From assembly GCF_001578105.1 (NCBI RefSeq), contig NZ_CP014275.1, positions 3,600,501-3,664,500 on the forward strand: a DNA stretch of 64,000 nucleotides. Reading direction: 5' to 3'. The notes below the pieces were generated by a model. It searched no databases, was not told the origin of the DNA, and saw only the letters and a program-made list of their open reading frames with translations. This document shows, in pieces, positions 62,735-64,000 of the stretch. Made by a program: the position numbers and the translations under genes. Positions within the stretch are counted from its first letter, which is position 1. Every line of letters starts with the position of its first letter. The DNA comes from Martelella sp. AD-3. GTDB taxonomy: Bacteria; Pseudomonadota; Alphaproteobacteria; Rhizobiales; Rhizobiaceae.

Positions 62735-64000
62735 ATGAAATTCACACTGTCCTGGTTGAAGGACCATCTGGAGACCGAGGCCTCGCTTGAGGATATCTGC
62801 GAGCGGCTGACGACGATCGGGCTCGAGATCGAGGAGGTCGACGACAAGGCGGCCTACAGGCCGTTCACCATCGCCCGGGTGATCGAGGCGAAGCAGCATC
62901 CCGATGCCGACCGGCTGAAGGTGCTGACGGTGGATGCCGGTGATGGCAAGCCACTCACGATCGTTTGCGGCGCGCCGAATGCCCGCGCCGGCCTTGTCGG
63001 GGCGCTCGCGCGGCCTGGCACCTATGTACCGGGCATCGATGTGACGCTGTCGGTCGGCAAGATCCGCGGCGTCGAGAGCCAGGGCATGATGTGCTCGGAG
63101 AAAGAGCTCGACATGTCGGACAATCACGACGGCATTATCGACCTGCCGGAGGATGCGCCGGTGGGCGCGTCCTTCGCCGCCTATGCCGGGCTTGACGACC
63201 CGGTCATCGAGATCAACCTGACCCCGAACCGGCCGGACTGCACCAGCATTCACGGCATTGCCCGCGATCTGGCCGCCGCCGGCTTGGGCACGCTGAAAGC
63301 GCCGAAAGCGCCCTCCTTCAAAACCGAGGGCGACATGCCGGTCAGCCTCACGCTCGATTTCGCCGCCGAGGACAAGCATCTCTGCCCCGGTTTTGCGCTG
63401 CGTCTGGTGCGCGGCGTGAAGAACGGCCCGAGCCCGAAATGGATGCAGCAGCGCCTGCTCGCGATCGGCCTTCGCCCGATCAATGCGCTGGTCGACATCA
63501 CCAATTACATGACCTTCGATCAGGGCCGGCCGATGCATGTCTTCGACGCCGCCAAGGTCAAGGGCGGGCTGACGGTGCGCCGTGCGAAGGCCGGCGAGAA
63601 GATCCTGGCGCTTGATGAGCGCGAATATGAATTGAATCATGACAATGTCGTCATCGCCGACGACAATGGCGTGGAGTCCATTGGCGGCATCATGGGCGGC
63701 GAGCATTCCGGCTGCGATGACACCACCACCGACGTGCTGATCGAATCGGCGCTGTGGGATCCGATGAACATCGCCCGCACCGGTCGCACCCTCGGCATCA
63801 TCACCGATGCGCGCTATCGTTTCGAGCGCGGCGTCGACCCGGAATATATGGTGCCGGGGCTGGAACGCACCACCGAACTGGTGCTGGAGATCTGCGGCGG
63901 CGCGGCGAGCGAAAAGACCGTCACCGGTTACGAGAGCCACGAACCGAGGGTGATCGACTACCCCATCTCCGAGGCGAAGCGGCTGACCGGCCTTGACGTT
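62735..64000 (+). CDS. pheT: Phenylalanyl-tRNA synthetase beta chain (5' part)
   Basis: Starts at ATG 62735 and runs open past the window end: 422 of the usual ~800 residues. [21 protein letters not shown] and the EMAP/tRNA-binding fold ([20 protein letters not shown] near 45-64) open the protein. [32 protein letters not shown] and the B3/4 editing domain ([26 protein letters not shown]) follow. It pairs with PheS, contributing tRNA binding and proofreading. Confidence 0.96.
   Translation, partial: MKFTLSWLKDHLETEASLEDICERLTTIGLEIEEVDDKAAYRPFTIARVIEAKQHPDADRLKVLTVDAGDGKPLTIVCGAPNARAGLVGALARPGTYVPGIDVTLSVGKIRGVESQGMMCSEKELDMSDNHDGIIDLPEDAPVGASFAAYAGLDDPVIEINLTPNRPDCTSIHGIARDLAAAGLGTLKAPKAPSFKTEGDMPVSLTLDFAAEDKHLCPGFALRLVRGVKNGPSPKWMQQRLLAIGLRPINALVDITNYMTFDQGRPMHVFDAAKVKGGLTVRRAKAGEKILALDEREYELNHDNVVIADDNGVESIGGIMGGEHSGCDDTTTDVLIESALWDPMNIARTGRTLGIITDARYRFERGVDPEYMVPGLERTTELVLEICGGAASEKTVTGYESHEPRVIDYPISEAKRLTGLDV

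Overview
The window looks like about 64 kb of chromosome from an alphaproteobacterium of the order Hyphomicrobiales (Rhizobiales), probably close to Rhizobiaceae/Brucellaceae-type genera. The evidence is uniformly GC-rich coding, a lacEFGZK-type lactose operon, CarD, an RpoH2-like sigma-32, a CenR/OtpR-like regulator paired with a cyclic-nucleotide-domain protein, an SUV3-type helicase, MbfA behind a perfect Irr-type ICE box, a RirA-type iron box (TGA-N9-TCA), opgG-opgH-opgC, and mosaic palindromic intergenic repeats. I see no phage, transposase, CRISPR array, tRNA or rRNA.

Layout. (1) 0-3.8 kb: the end of a HAD-like gene, a TPP riboswitch, then thiE overlapping a fused TRAP transporter subunit and its binding protein; this suggests uptake of a thiamine precursor. 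(2) 3.9-11.6 kb: LacI-family regulator and a lactose/beta-galactoside ABC transporter plus GH2 beta-galactosidase. (3) 11.6-20.4 kb: mostly minus-strand housekeeping and regulatory genes (flavin-binding protein, Ntn amidase, cNMP-binding protein, OmpR-type regulator, L,D-transpeptidase-like protein, AI-2E family permease, gamma-glutamylcyclotransferase, ABC-F ATPase, thiamine pyrophosphokinase, MarR). (4) 20.4-27.8 kb: drug-efflux MFS protein, the osmoregulated periplasmic glucan operon opgG-(small ORF)-opgH-opgC, and an FKBP isomerase. (5) 28.0-31.5 kb: a second TPP riboswitch with thiBPQ. (6) 31.5-42.6 kb: M48 lipoprotein protease, RpoH, CarD, FdxA, S4 protein, SUV3-like helicase, a membrane-anchored LytTR regulator opposite a membrane protein, two tiny envelope proteins and PhaR.

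(7) 42.6-50.5 kb: a CUT2 sugar ABC importer with a sugar isomerase-like protein and a Gfo/Idh dehydrogenase, followed by a separately transcribed GH1 beta-glucosidase. (8) 50.8-53.7 kb: a 985-residue protein with three tandem periplasmic binding domains and a GGDEF domain. (9) 54-59.4 kb: arginase, the MbfA iron exporter with its ICE box, a siderophore-interacting reductase with a RirA-type box, a class III sirtuin, a transglutaminase-like protease and an alpha/beta hydrolase. (10) 59.5 kb to the end: infC (ATT start), rpmI, rplT, an attenuator-like alternative hairpin, pheS, an ASCH-domain gene, and pheT running off the end.

Thiamine (riboswitch-thiE-TRAP, thiBPQ, thiN) and iron (MbfA, siderophore reductase) recur as themes. 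The most novel-looking points are the TPP-riboswitch-controlled TRAP transporter with a hairpin-masked 18-codon leader ORF, a duplicated GANTC-rich promoter-like element, the rplT-pheS attenuator, a possible split of the OpgH N-terminus, the LytTR/membrane-protein pair, and the triple-sensor diguanylate cyclase.
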